From NCBI GenBank assembly GCA_041662005.1, contig JBAZTJ010000002.1:1-52432 (forward strand): 52,432 nucleotides of DNA, written 5' to 3'. Made by a program: the position numbers and the translations under genes. The notes under the pieces were generated by a model. It was given only the letters and a program-made list of their open reading frames with translations, ran no database searches and had not been told where the DNA came from. The DNA is from DATHXC01 sp041662005. Lineage in GTDB: Bacteria; Pseudomonadota; Gammaproteobacteria; Burkholderiales; Methylophilaceae. Positions 16,096 to 24,983 of the stretch are shown here, in pieces. Numbering within the stretch: the first letter of the stretch is position 1; every line of letters begins with the position of its first letter.

Positions 16096-17353
16096 TGACG
16101 GTCCACAATCCCGGCCAAACCAGCAGAAGTAACAGCATCAAGACGAGGGGAAGTGACAACCAGCCGAAGCTGCTCTGTGCAAAGGTACTAAAGAGCCATC
16201 CGCCGAAGGCCGATCCGAGCGTCTGCCCTAAACCGGCTGCCGCTGTTAGATTGCCCATGGTGATGCCGAGTTTTTGTGGTGAGGCACCTGCGGCTAGGTA
16301 GGCGATGACAGGGAGAACCAAGCCGGTACCAGCAGAGGTAAGACTGACTCCTAGGTACATCCAAACGTCGAAGCGATGCCCAGCCAATATCGCCAAACCG
16401 GCCAGCGCTATGGTCAGCCCTACGCCTATGAGGATGCGTGGCGAAATTTTTTCGAGCAGGGACGTGAAGAAAAGCAATGCGTTGATGCCCAGCATCACAA
16501 GGCTGCACTCGGCGAACATGATGGCAGCTTGACGCGAGGACTGGCCAGCCTCCTGCTCCCCCTGCAGCACGATACCTAGCTCAAATCCTGCCAGCACAAA
16601 TAGCAGCGCGCCGTTGAGCCATAACAGCGCAGTCGGACGATCTTGGGCCGAGGTTTCTAGCTTGTTATGAGCTATCAGGTCAGAGCTGCGTGATGGGGGC
16701 AGCGTTTTGGCCAGTCCCAACATCATCACCGCGCCTAGCAGTGCAGACAAAACGAGCACAAACCGCGTTGAAAGCGTGAGAGAAATAGCTCCGTCGTCCA
16801 CCCATGATCCGATCCAATTGGCCACCGCAGTCAATACGGGGCCGAATAAGAAACCAAGCAATGATATGGCGCCCAGCCATGCGAAGCGACGGGCCCGCTG
16901 TTCCTCGGGTGTGTGTTCAGCGACCAGCGCTGAAACTATAGGAACGACTGCTGCCACGAAGAAGCCAGTCGAAGCCCGTAGCGCATAGATTCCCCAAAGA
17001 CCAACCAACTCAGGGGCAATCTGTAGCAATATGCTGGCGACGTAGCCGATAAGCCCGATGATCAGGACTCGACTGCGCCCGGTGTGATCCGAGACAGCTC
17101 CCCACAACGGGGCTCCAATCAGCACACCGGCAGCATAGACACCGCTAAGGAAGCCAACGTGACTAGCGATTTGAGCATCAGTTGCGCCAGGCATCATCGT
17201 GATCAGCCAGCCTGGCAGCAAAGGAAGAAGCGCTCCATAGCCTGCCGAGACAACAAAGACCGCCGCTGCAAGCCAAGTCAATTGCACAGGTCTCAATCGA
17301 GCTGACTCATTTGGCTGATTGAGAGAGGATATGTGGGCGGTGGAAACAGTCAT
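16070..17353 (-). CDS. Major facilitator superfamily exporter, substrate unknown
   Basis: About 427 residues, 12 predicted membrane segments, with the MFS motif A region GAPLWGAVSDHTGRSRVLI between TM2 and TM3 and a signature of drug/proton antiporters in the N-half (FLSGVYAAGVLIG). The longest frame starts at TTG 17380; I prefer ATG 17353 (MTVSTAHISS). The last nine or so codons (TVTTSPEVTR) are read from the IS1595 end, so the native C-terminus was probably replaced by the insertion; the protein may still work. It is downstream of the second copA on the same strand; a role in metal or siderophore export is only a guess. Confidence 0.75.
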   Translation of the reverse strand: MTVSTAHISSLNQPNESARLRPVQLTWLAAAVFVVSAGYGALLPLLPGWLITMMPGATDAQIASHVGFLSGVYAAGVLIGAPLWGAVSDHTGRSRVLIIGLIGYVASILLQIAPELVGLWGIYALRASTGFFVAAVVPIVSALVAEHTPEEQRARRFAWLGAISLLGFLFGPVLTAVANWIGSWVDDGAISLTLSTRFVLVLSALLGAVMMLGLAKTLPPSRSSDLIAHNKLETSAQDRPTALLWLNGALLFVLAGFELGIVLQGEQEAGQSSRQAAIMFAECSLVMLGINALLFFTSLLEKISPRILIGVGLTIALAGLAILAGHRFDVWMYLGVSLTSAGTGLVLPVIAYLAAGASPQKLGITMGNLTAAAGLGQTLGSAFGGWLFSTFAQSSFGWLSLPLVLMLLLLLVWPGLWTVTTSPEVTR

Positions 17354-17533
17354 AATGGATTGCCAGAGAAGTTGAATCAAACCTGCGTAGTCAGCACTCT
17401 ACCAAGCATGATGTTTGGCGATGGCTAGGCAGCAATACAAGGTCGAATGCAGATACAAACAACAGTTACTCAAACGGTAAACCGTAAATCAAGATTCCGC
17501 GTTGCAATGCCGGTATAGATTACGTTCCATGGC

Positions 17534-20032
17534 TCATGCTGTCGCTTTTGATGAAGCCTGCGCATTGGTTGCTTCTGTACTGCGCGATTGCGTACTCTTG
17601 ATACCAGCGAGCTTGGTGCGCTTGAGCATCAGCGCGTTGATGGCTACGACCGCTGAGCTTCCCGACATCGACAGCGCCGCAATCTCCGGCGAAAGCGTGA
17701 ATGGGTAGAACACGCCCGCCGCCAGCGGGAAGGCGAGCACGTTGTAACCCACTGCCCACCAGAGGTTCTGGTGCATCTTGCGCAGCGTGGCCCGCGACAG
17801 CTCGATGGCACCGACCACGTCATAAGGGTCGCTCTTCATCAGCACGACCTGGGCGCTTTCCATCGCCACGTCGGTGCCCGCGCCGATCGCGAAGCCCACA
17901 TCGGCTTGGGTCAGTGCCGGTGCATCGTTGATGCCATCGCCGACCATGCCGACCTTGTTCCCTTGGTCCTGCAGTTCCTTGATCTTGGCAGCCTTCTGCC
18001 CGGGAAGCACTTCGGCCAGCACGATGTCGATGCCAAGCTCCTTGCCGATACGCTCGGCCGTGGCCTGATTGTCACCGGTCATCATGGCTACCTTGACACC
18101 GCGTTCTTGCAGCTTGGCGATGGTCGCCTTCGACGTGGGACGCACCGCGTCTGCGATGGAGATCAGGCCGATTAGCTTGCCGGCTCGGGCGACATAGACT
18201 GCCGTGCGGCCACCGCCCTCAAGCCGCGAGGCCTCATCTGCCAGTGCATCGAGGGTCACGTTCTCCGACTGCATCAGTTTGCGGTTGCCGAGCAGGACGG
18301 TATCAGCACCGATGGTGGCGCGAGCGCCCTGCCCGTCAATGTTGCTGAAGCCCGTGGCGACCGTGATTGGGGCGGTGCCGACTCGCTTGAGAACCGCCTG
18401 CGCCAGCGGATGCTCAGAGAATTTTTCGACGCCTGCTGCAATGGACAGCAGCCGCGCCTCGGAGACACCGGGCACGGTGACAATCTCGACCACATCGGGC
18501 TGGCCGAGGGTGAGCGTGCCCGTTTTGTCGAAAACAATCACAGTCAGCTTGGTGGCATTCTCCAGTGCAGCTGCATCTTTAAACAGGATGCCGTTCATTG
18601 CCCCCAACCCGGTGCCGACCATGATGGCCATCGGCGTGGCAAGCCCGAGCGCATCGGGGCAGGCAATTACGAATACCGTGATGGTCAGGGTCAGGGCGAA
18701 TAGCAAGGGCTGGTCAATGACCCAGAACCAGACACCGAAGGTAAGCAGACCGACGGCGATGGCGGCGAGCACCAGCCACTGCGATGCCTGGTCGGCTAGC
18801 AACTGGCCAGGTGCCTTGGAGCTCTGCGCTTCCTGGACCAGCTTGACGATCTGCGCCAGCGCCGTATCAGCACCAACTTTGGTGGCTTTGTAACGAAAAC
18901 TACCGCTCTTGTTGATCGTCGCACCGATGACTGAATCGCCAGCAATCTTCTTTACCGGCATCGATTCGCCCGTCAACATCGACTCGTCGACTTGCGAGTT
19001 GCCCTCAATGATCTCGCCATCAACCGGGATTTTGTCGCCAGGCTTGATGACGACAGTTTCGCCGACGAGAACCTCCGAGGTGGAAACCTTGGTTTCGATG
19101 CCAGATCGTATGACCATGGCCATCGGCGGGGCCAAGTCCATCAGCGCGCGGATCGCATCCGAGGCGCCTGCCCGTGCACGCATCTCCAGCCAGTGGCCGA
19201 GCAGGATGAACACCAGAAGCACAGTCGATGCTTCGTAAAATACCTCGCTTTCGTAGAGGAAGGTGGCACCCACACTGAACACATAGCCCGTGCCAACCGA
19301 GAGAACGATCAGCGTTGCCATGTTGGCAACTTTGTTGCGTGCAGCCCGCCAGGCAGCGACCAGGAAAGGCCATACGGGATAGGCAAGGGCAGCGGTGGCA
19401 ACAATAAACAGGAAAAGTTTGCGATCCAGCGCCAAGGGCGTTGGGAAGTCGCCGAACATCTTGCCCATTGGCGAATACAGGAAGACGGGAACAGCAAACA
19501 CAAGAGCCACCAGGAAACGATTGCGCATGTCGCGCGCCATATCCTGCATCGACATACCGGGCGCATGGCCCATGTCATGCATCATGTCGGCCTTATGATC
19601 GGCCGACCGATCACCCTGCCCTCCGTGCAAGCCGTGGTCGGCGTGACCTGCGTGCACATCTTTCACGGGTGTCATCGGTGTCTTTGCGCCCGAATCAATC
19701 TCGGCACCTTTACCACTTGCTCCGTTAGGTATTGCGTGGCTGGCGTGGCCTGCATGTTCAGCGTGGACATCTTCGGTCGTCTTGTTGTGGTCTGCCGGAT
19801 CGCAGACATGGGTTGGGACAAGTTCACCGCGACAGTGGTAGCCGCAGTCGATCACGCGCTGCCTGATGGCTTCAAGGGTGATTTTCGATTCATCATAGTA
19901 CAAGGTCGCGCTACCAGCGACATAGTTCACGTCGACGTGGTGGATGCCTGGTAGCGTCGAGAGCTGCCGCCCAACGCCCATCGCACTCAGGGTAGAGATC
20001 AGCTCGCCAACTTCAATGGTGCTTGTTTTCAT
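17534..20032 (-). CDS. P1B-type heavy-metal ATPase, CopA-like with CPD motif and degenerate HMA domain
   Basis: 832 residues. An HMA-like N-terminal domain (about 5-65) keeps the fold pattern (LPGIHHVDVNYVAGSATLYY) but lacks the CxxC metal loop. A His/Met/Asp-rich linker (about 76-165, many HAGH and DMxHDMGH units) follows. The catalytic core has phosphorylation Asp502 (FDKTGTLTLG) and HP in SEHPLAQAVL. In TM6 the usual CPC is CPD (458-460: IACPDALGLATP). TM7/TM8 retain YN and MSGSS, as in Cu(I)/Ag(I) pumps. The start follows AGGAT. It lies in a minus-strand set with HMA chaperone, DUF2933 and methyltransferase genes. Altered metal preference or mechanism is possible. Confidence 0.87.
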   Translation of the reverse strand: MKTSTIEVGELISTLSAMGVGRQLSTLPGIHHVDVNYVAGSATLYYDESKITLEAIRQRVIDCGYHCRGELVPTHVCDPADHNKTTEDVHAEHAGHASHAIPNGASGKGAEIDSGAKTPMTPVKDVHAGHADHGLHGGQGDRSADHKADMMHDMGHAPGMSMQDMARDMRNRFLVALVFAVPVFLYSPMGKMFGDFPTPLALDRKLFLFIVATAALAYPVWPFLVAAWRAARNKVANMATLIVLSVGTGYVFSVGATFLYESEVFYEASTVLLVFILLGHWLEMRARAGASDAIRALMDLAPPMAMVIRSGIETKVSTSEVLVGETVVIKPGDKIPVDGEIIEGNSQVDESMLTGESMPVKKIAGDSVIGATINKSGSFRYKATKVGADTALAQIVKLVQEAQSSKAPGQLLADQASQWLVLAAIAVGLLTFGVWFWVIDQPLLFALTLTITVFVIACPDALGLATPMAIMVGTGLGAMNGILFKDAAALENATKLTVIVFDKTGTLTLGQPDVVEIVTVPGVSEARLLSIAAGVEKFSEHPLAQAVLKRVGTAPITVATGFSNIDGQGARATIGADTVLLGNRKLMQSENVTLDALADEASRLEGGGRTAVYVARAGKLIGLISIADAVRPTSKATIAKLQERGVKVAMMTGDNQATAERIGKELGIDIVLAEVLPGQKAAKIKELQDQGNKVGMVGDGINDAPALTQADVGFAIGAGTDVAMESAQVVLMKSDPYDVVGAIELSRATLRKMHQNLWWAVGYNVLAFPLAAGVFYPFTLSPEIAALSMSGSSAVVAINALMLKRTKLAGIKSTQSRSTEATNAQASSKATA

Positions 20033-20088
20033 GGTGAGTTATCCTTAGGTTGATGACTTGGATTTTCAGAATGACCCCGGCCAGAGAC

Positions 20089-20754
20089 TCAACTCAAGTT
20101 TCCTCCGGTGGTCGACGCTTCCTTTCGAAGCGATGGCACGAATCGCGGCGTGCGTACGGCGAAGGCCTCGAATTCAGCGCCGAATCGTTTGCGCATCTCA
20201 GCTTCTTCGATAATTGCTAGCCGCGCATACATGATCAGCAGCAAAGGGAACATCACAAGCGTGAGCAGCGTCGGCCACTGTAGCAAGAACCCTAGGAGGA
20301 TGAAGACGAAAGCCACGTATTGTGGGTGGCGGATGCGCGCGTAAGGTCCAGCCTTGGCTAGGATATTATGGCGTTGCGCATGATAGAGCACGTTCCATGC
20401 GCTAGACAACAGGTAAAAGCCAAAGCCCAAAAATACATAGCTCGCGATGTGTAGCGGCCCGAAGTGGGGGTCTCCCTTCTCACCCAAAAGCGTCGACCAC
20501 AGGTGACCGGAGTTGTGGGACAACAGGTCGAGATTCGGGTACTTAGTCTGCAGCCAGCCGGACATCAAGTAGATACTCAGCGGGAAGCCATACATCTCGA
20601 CAAAGAGCGCGACGATAAATGCACCGAATGCTCCGAAGGTTCGCCAATCGCGGGCGGTTTGGGGCTTGAAGAAGCTGAACGCAAACATAAGGAAGATAGC
20701 CGAATTGAAGAGGACCAGCGTCCACAGTCCATAGGCAGGGGCACCGTGGTTCAT
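20089..20754 (-). CDS. Isoprenylcysteine methyltransferase-like membrane protein (paralogue)
   Basis: 221 residues, the paralogue of 14247-14879, with the same opening (YGLWTLVLFNSAIFLMFAFS), KPQTARDWRTFGAF, EMYGFPLSIYLMSGWL, and the SAM-site signature GPYARIRHPQYVAFV. The C-terminal EEAEMRKRFGAEFEAF segment is also conserved. GGAG lies upstream of the ATG, and the start overlaps the DUF2933 stop by 4 bases. Located 56 bases upstream of the CPD-type ATPase gene, so probably co-transcribed. Confidence 0.72.
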   Translation of the reverse strand: MNHGAPAYGLWTLVLFNSAIFLMFAFSFFKPQTARDWRTFGAFGAFIVALFVEMYGFPLSIYLMSGWLQTKYPNLDLLSHNSGHLWSTLLGEKGDPHFGPLHIASYVFLGFGFYLLSSAWNVLYHAQRHNILAKAGPYARIRHPQYVAFVFILLGFLLQWPTLLTLVMFPLLLIMYARLAIIEEAEMRKRFGAEFEAFAVRTPRFVPSLRKEASTTGGNLS

Positions 20755-21047
20755 GGCTGTTCTCCGATCTTAGGCGCCTTTGGTGACGGCGTTGTGCTCG
20801 AATCTGGCCCATCATCGTGCGGATGAATATTACCGCCTCCTTGATCGCCATGACCGTGGTGCATAAAGACGTGCATCAGCGGGCAGGCCAGCAACAGCAA
20901 GAGTGGTAGCGCACCGAGAAAATGCGCTCGGTGCTCGCTCAGTAGGAAGTAGGTGGCGATGGCACCCAGCACCAGTAGACCGATGGCATAGCGTGTGCGC
21001 CAAAAGCTCTCGGGTTCGGGGTTATGTTGGGAAAGGTCGTGATTCAT
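20751..21047 (-). CDS. DUF2933 small membrane protein (paralogue)
   Basis: 98 residues: two membrane segments (YAIGLLVLGAIATYFLLSEH, and LPLLLLLACPLMHVFMHHGHG) and a polar His-containing tail. It shares EHRAHxLGxLP and LACPLMHxFMHHGHG with 14017-14250. AGGAGA precedes the ATG. Translationally coupled to the methyltransferase-like gene, exactly as in the first copper block. Confidence 0.72.
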   Translation of the reverse strand: MNHDLSQHNPEPESFWRTRYAIGLLVLGAIATYFLLSEHRAHFLGALPLLLLLACPLMHVFMHHGHGDQGGGNIHPHDDGPDSSTTPSPKAPKIGEQP

Positions 21048-21134
21048 TCGTTTCTCCTAATGATCGAAAGGCGATAAATGCGTCCACTGGACGGAGAAAT
21101 AGACTCAGACCGTGGGTGCCTGGATCGGAACTAG

Positions 21135-21389
21135 TTAGCCGCAGCAACTCCCTTTAGATTGATGACTGTGGGCGGTGTTGGTCACATCCACGCCATAACC
21201 CGCCTCTTTCACAGCTGATTTCAGCTGATCGGGAGAAGTTAGTCCTTCGTCGTATTGCACCGTGGCTTCGCCGGTCGAGAGGGACACATTTACGTCGCCT
21301 ACGCCTGTAATCGCCCTCAGAGCGCGCGTTACACTGTTGCTACAGCCGCTGCAGGTCATTCCTGTTACTTTTAAATGTTCTGTTTGCAT
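21135..21389 (-). CDS. copZ: HMA-domain copper chaperone (second copy)
   Basis: About 84 residues: GMTCSGCSNSVTRALRAITG contains the MxCxxC metal loop, a typical beta-alpha-beta HMA domain follows (NVSLSTGEATVQYDEGLTSP), and the tail ends GSCCG. The start at 21389 is selected because AGGAG is 7 bases upstream; two in-frame upstream ATGs are badly placed. It is the first gene of the minus-strand block feeding DUF2933, methyltransferase and ATPase. Confidence 0.87.
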   Translation of the reverse strand: MQTEHLKVTGMTCSGCSNSVTRALRAITGVGDVNVSLSTGEATVQYDEGLTSPDQLKSAVKEAGYGVDVTNTAHSHQSKGSCCG

Positions 21390-21620
21390 GATCATGCTCC
21401 TTTTGATGAGGATATGGGGATATTGAGTCATACCGCGACAAGCGTCGGCTCAGGCAGTGAGCTATAGCATGCTTGGCACTCAGTGGCGCAGTTCTGGTAG
21501 ACGTGGGGCATATGGTATCTATACTTTGTTCAGTTCTTTGTTAACCTTGCGGACTTCGGCTTCTGTTTTGCAAGAAGCGGACCTGCTCAGAAATATGGGT
21601 GGCATGCACATAGCCAATCT

Positions 21621-21640
21621 GGGCGGAACCAAGTCCGCCC
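21621..21640. other. Hairpin after Met/His-rich gene
   Basis: Perfect 7-bp inverted repeat GGGCGGA / TCCGCCC with 6-base loop, 11 bases past the stop of the minus-strand gene 21651-22028, without a T-run. Loop and stem resemble the hairpin at 2421-2441. The gap 21390-21620 otherwise shows nothing clear. Confidence 0.5.
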
Positions 21641-21650
21641 GGTAGATCGA

Positions 21651-22028
21651 TTAGTGCTTGTGCGTATTACCCGAGCCCATTAATACGTGATGCTCATCCA
21701 TCAACTGATCCACCATTTGATCCATAAGCTTCAGATGCTCGTTGATCCACTCCTCATGCTCTTGCATGGTTATACCAGCCTTGGGTTTCAATGCCTGCAT
21801 TTTTTCCATGACCTCATGCATTGCTTTCATGTGCTCGCTCATCAGTTTCTGCTGCTCTGCACTAACTTTGGCGGCCTCGGCTGCTTTCAGCTTCTGCCTG
21901 GACTGCATCAACTGCTGGTTAATCTGCTGCTGAAAAAAATCTGGACTGGCTATGGCCGATGTTGCACCAAAGCCGAGACTGGCAATAAAAACCGTGGCAA
22001 TAAGTTTGTTAAAAAGTTGTTTCTTCAT
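21651..22028 (-). CDS. Met/His-containing small periplasmic protein (paralogue 3)
   Basis: About 125 residues: signal peptide (IATVFIASLGFGATSAIAS), helical Gln/Lys segment (INQQLMQSRQKLKAAEAAK), then KLMSEHMKAMHEVMEKMQAL, EHEEWINEHLKLMDQMV and a HHVLMGSG...HKH end. Alignment with 4012-4407 is continuous but fewer Met remain. The start at 22028 (MKKQLFN) follows GGAG; the longer frame to 22061 has no support. Probable copper-binding periplasmic protein by composition and context. Confidence 0.62.
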   Translation of the reverse strand: MKKQLFNKLIATVFIASLGFGATSAIASPDFFQQQINQQLMQSRQKLKAAEAAKVSAEQQKLMSEHMKAMHEVMEKMQALKPKAGITMQEHEEWINEHLKLMDQMVDQLMDEHHVLMGSGNTHKH

Positions 22029-22154
22029 GATTCGATACTCCAATTGAAATTTGAGAGTCACCCTAGGTGCAGGATGTGTTGTCTACATTTAGTTATCGTT
22101 GCTATAGGTTTCAATTCAGGCATAACCAGAACCTGTCCGGCTCTTCATTTAGTG

Positions 22155-22544
22155 CTAGTGCATGTCGCCCATACCTATGGGCATTTTTCCCATGTCCATC
22201 AGCATGTGATGCTCTTCCATCATTTGGCCCATCATGTCCTCCATGAGACCCTGGTGTTCCTTGATCCAGTCTTCATGCTCCTGCATAGTCATACCCGCCT
22301 TGGGTTTCAAGGCCTGCATTTTCCCCATGGTTTCCTTCATCATCGTCATATGCTCTCCCATCAGCTTCTGGCGCTCAGCACCCTTGGCGGCTTCAGCTTG
22401 TTGCAGTTTCTGTTTGGCTTGCAGAACTCGCTGCGTCATCTGGCGCTGGAACTCATCTTGACCAGCAATGGCCGATGCGGAAAGGAAGCCGATGCTACAG
22501 ACAGCGATGGTGGCGATCATTTTGTTGATTGTTTGCTTTTTCAT
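22155..22544 (-). CDS. Met/His-rich small periplasmic protein (paralogue 2)
   Basis: 129 residues, nearly collinear with 4012-4407: both have DEFQRQMTQRVLQAKQKLQQ, QKLMxEHMxMMKE and EHQxLMxDMMxQMMxEHHM. The signal peptide ends at SAIAGQDEF; it ends with MGKMPIGMGDMH. AGGAG precedes the ATG. It is first on the minus strand from the promoter region shared with cusR, and so likely under CusRS control. Confidence 0.65.
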   Translation of the reverse strand: MKKQTINKMIATIAVCSIGFLSASAIAGQDEFQRQMTQRVLQAKQKLQQAEAAKGAERQKLMGEHMTMMKETMGKMQALKPKAGMTMQEHEDWIKEHQGLMEDMMGQMMEEHHMLMDMGKMPIGMGDMH

Positions 22545-22583
22545 GGTTAGAGCTCCTAATTTCTTTAAAAGAAAAACAGTAAA

Positions 22584-22680
22584 CTGACAAATGTCAGCCA
22601 GAAGGTAATGCGCTGATTGATGCTTGCATCTTTCTGACAGATGCCATCATGCACTTGTGGTCTTTACTGAAAGCTGACAG
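22584..22680. promoter_or_regulatory. CTGACA operator-like repeats in the cusR / Met-His gene divergent region
   Basis: Three CTGACA elements start at 22584, 22634 and 22674, that is 50 and 40 bases apart (whole helical turns). The first forms a palindrome CTGACA-AA-TGTCAG (22584-22597). They resemble the TGACA/TGTCA halves of the CusR/CopR box, though the half-site spacing is not identical. They are candidates for binding by the adjacent response regulator, controlling both directions. Confidence 0.45.
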
Positions 22681-22766
22681 CAATATTACAAGTTTGTAAT
22701 ATTTGGAATATTGGTCCTAAGTACGTGCACAATTGACCTCTTGATTTAATGTCGGCAGAGAAGAAG

Positions 22767-23447
22767 ATGAAAATCCTTATTGTTGAAGATGAACCCAAGA
22801 CCGGCGAATATATCCGCAAGGGGCTAACTGAAGCTGGTTATGTCACTGACTTGTTCAGAGACGGGCTGGACGGTAAGCACACGGCGTTAACTGAGGCTTA
22901 TGACCTCATGGTTCTGGATGTCATGCTGCCGAACGCAAGCGGATGGGAAATCATTGCTGCTATACGTCAGGCAGGTAAGGAAACACCCGTGCTGTTCCTT
23001 ACAGCACGCGACCTGGTCGAGGATAGAGTTAAAGGTCTGGAGTTGGGCGCAGATGATTACTTGGTTAAGCCGTTTGCCTTTTCTGAGCTGCTGGCACGCG
23101 TGCGCACCCTGCTTAGGCGAGGTCGTGTACGCGAGCCTGATATGCTGTATGTGGCAGATCTTGAGCTCGACATCCTGCGCCGTCGTGTGGTTAGGGCTGG
23201 CAAGAAAATCGACCTGACTGCGAAGGAGTTTGGTCTGCTCGAATTGTTGATGCGGCGCCAGGGTGAAGTGCTGCCACGGTCATTAATTGCGTCCCAGGTA
23301 TGGGATATGAATTTTGACAGCGATACTAACGTCATTGAAGTTGCCATGCGCAGACTGCGTTCCAAGGTCGATGATCATTTTGAGCCCAAGCTTATCCATA
23401 CTGTGCGCGGCATGGGTTATGTTCTGGAAGCTCCGGAAGCGACATGA
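22767..23447 (+). CDS. cusR: CusR-like heavy-metal response regulator (OmpR family)
   Basis: About 226 residues: a receiver domain (MKILIVEDEPKTGEYIRKGL; phospho-acceptor Asp in MVLDVMLP; Lys in LVKPFAF) and an OmpR/PhoB winged helix (LDLTAKEFGLLELLMRRQGE; GYVLE end). The start at 22767 matches the family N-terminus, with a purine-rich site upstream; ATG 22749 adds six residues. On copper/silver stress it would activate the cus/cop genes. Overlaps cusS by 4 bases. Confidence 0.9.
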   Translation: MKILIVEDEPKTGEYIRKGLTEAGYVTDLFRDGLDGKHTALTEAYDLMVLDVMLPNASGWEIIAAIRQAGKETPVLFLTARDLVEDRVKGLELGADDYLVKPFAFSELLARVRTLLRRGRVREPDMLYVADLELDILRRRVVRAGKKIDLTAKEFGLLELLMRRQGEVLPRSLIASQVWDMNFDSDTNVIEVAMRRLRSKVDDHFEPKLIHTVRGMGYVLEAPEAT

Positions 23448-24841
23448 TTCCGCGTAAGTCCATCACATGGCGCTTGACCCTGATCTTTGCGGCACTGTCG
23501 ACGACCGTGTTTATCTTAGTGGGTACCCTTGCCAGCTATTCAGTTGAGAGGCATTTTGCTGAAGAAGACCTGGATGAAATCAACGGCAAGCTGGAACTGA
23601 TCCAGTATGCATTCGACAAAGTCGTGACTCCTGCCGACATCGGGAATCTGCCACAAAAACTCAACGACGCCATGATTGGCCACCACGCTTTGTCCGTTAC
23701 GGTCTACGAGACTAGCGGAAAGATTCTCTACACAACCCGTGATGCGGATTTTCCCACTTACATTCTTGTTCCCAAGCCAGCGCACTATAAATCGGAGCTG
23801 GTCATATTGCGCAAATGGGATATTAACCAGCATGTATACCGTGGACTATCCGTACAAATGGCAACGACCAGGACTAATGGTGCGCCGCTTAATGTCGCCA
23901 TTGCCCTCGATATCGAGCATCACCAGAAGTTCATCACGCGTTTCAAACAATCACTATGGATGTCACTCTCCACGGGTATTGTCATCACGGTTATCCTGGG
24001 CTGGATAGCCGCGCGCAAGGGGCTCTCCCCCATCCGAGATTTTGACAAGATCGCCAGACGGGTTTCAGCAAGCAGGCTCAACGAACGCATACCAGTTGAA
24101 ACCTTGCCCAAAGAACTGGTTGATCTAGGTTTGTCCTTTAACGACATGCTGCAACGGCTACAGGATTCATTCCGCCGCCTTTCGGACTTTTCTTCCGATA
24201 TCGCTCATGAATTGCGCACACCGGTCAGTAACCTTATGACGCAGAGCCATGTGGCTTTATCTAAGGCACGTACACTTGAGGAGTACCAGGAAATCCTCTA
24301 TTCCAACATCGAGGATTATGACCGCTTGTCGCGCATGATTGCCGACATGCTATTCCTAGCCAAGGCTGAGAACGGCTTGATCGTTCCAAACCGCGAATTA
24401 ATGGCTTTGGACAAGGAGGTTGATGCGGTCATCGAATTCTACGAACCGTTAGCTGAAGAGAAGAATGTACGTATCGTGCGAACAGGAACAGCAACGATGA
24501 TGGGCGATCAACTCATGATGCGACGAGCCCTTAGCAACTTGCTATCTAACGCGATACGCCATACCTCCAACGGCCAGCAAGTCAACATTGACATACAAAC
24601 CTTAGAGCCGCAGCACATAAGGCTTAGGATCGAGAATCCCGGAGAGCCAATCTCGAAGGAGCATCTCTCCAGAATATTTGATCGTTTTTATAGAGTGGAC
24701 CCATCACGGCAACGCAATACCGAAGGTGCCGGCCTGGGGTTGGCCATTACAAAGTCCATCATTGAGTCCCATGGGGGAGAAATTTCAGTTTCGGTGAATC
24801 ACAGCATGGTTAGGTTTGATATTCTGATTGGACGAGCCTAA
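23444..24841 (+). CDS. cusS: CusS-like heavy-metal sensor histidine kinase
   Basis: 465 residues: TM1 near 12-35, a periplasmic sensing domain (about 36-165), TM2 (about 168-188), HAMP, H-box SDIAHELRTPVSNLMTQ with phospho-His, and N/G boxes (ALSNLLSNAIRH; GAGLGLAITKSIIESHGG). It matches the heavy-metal sensor kinase family of CusS/CopS/PcoS. It would sense periplasmic Cu(I)/Ag(I) and phosphorylate CusR. Last gene of this metal block. Confidence 0.9.
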   Translation: MIPRKSITWRLTLIFAALSTTVFILVGTLASYSVERHFAEEDLDEINGKLELIQYAFDKVVTPADIGNLPQKLNDAMIGHHALSVTVYETSGKILYTTRDADFPTYILVPKPAHYKSELVILRKWDINQHVYRGLSVQMATTRTNGAPLNVAIALDIEHHQKFITRFKQSLWMSLSTGIVITVILGWIAARKGLSPIRDFDKIARRVSASRLNERIPVETLPKELVDLGLSFNDMLQRLQDSFRRLSDFSSDIAHELRTPVSNLMTQSHVALSKARTLEEYQEILYSNIEDYDRLSRMIADMLFLAKAENGLIVPNRELMALDKEVDAVIEFYEPLAEEKNVRIVRTGTATMMGDQLMMRRALSNLLSNAIRHTSNGQQVNIDIQTLEPQHIRLRIENPGEPISKEHLSRIFDRFYRVDPSRQRNTEGAGLGLAITKSIIESHGGEISVSVNHSMVRFDILIGRA

Positions 24842-24983
24842 GCCTGAGGGTGTCAGAAACTTTGTGTAAGTAGTCATTTAGTCCTAGCAGCTTTGTTTTT
24901 CGCACTTTTGATAATTGAAGTTACTCGCGCGAGATACAACATCTAGGATATGGGAAAAGCGGTACAAGCTATAAGTTTCACAC

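Noticed and set aside
18992..19954. Open plus-strand frame of 320 codons
   Set aside because: It is antisense to the CPD-type ATPase, has no family features, and its His-rich look mirrors the ATPase linker.
21687..22550. Open plus-strand frame of 287 codons, His/Leu-rich
   Set aside because: Antisense to two Met/His-rich genes with good ribosome sites; ATG/CAT-rich DNA gives such mirror frames. The same holds for 4024-4404 minus.
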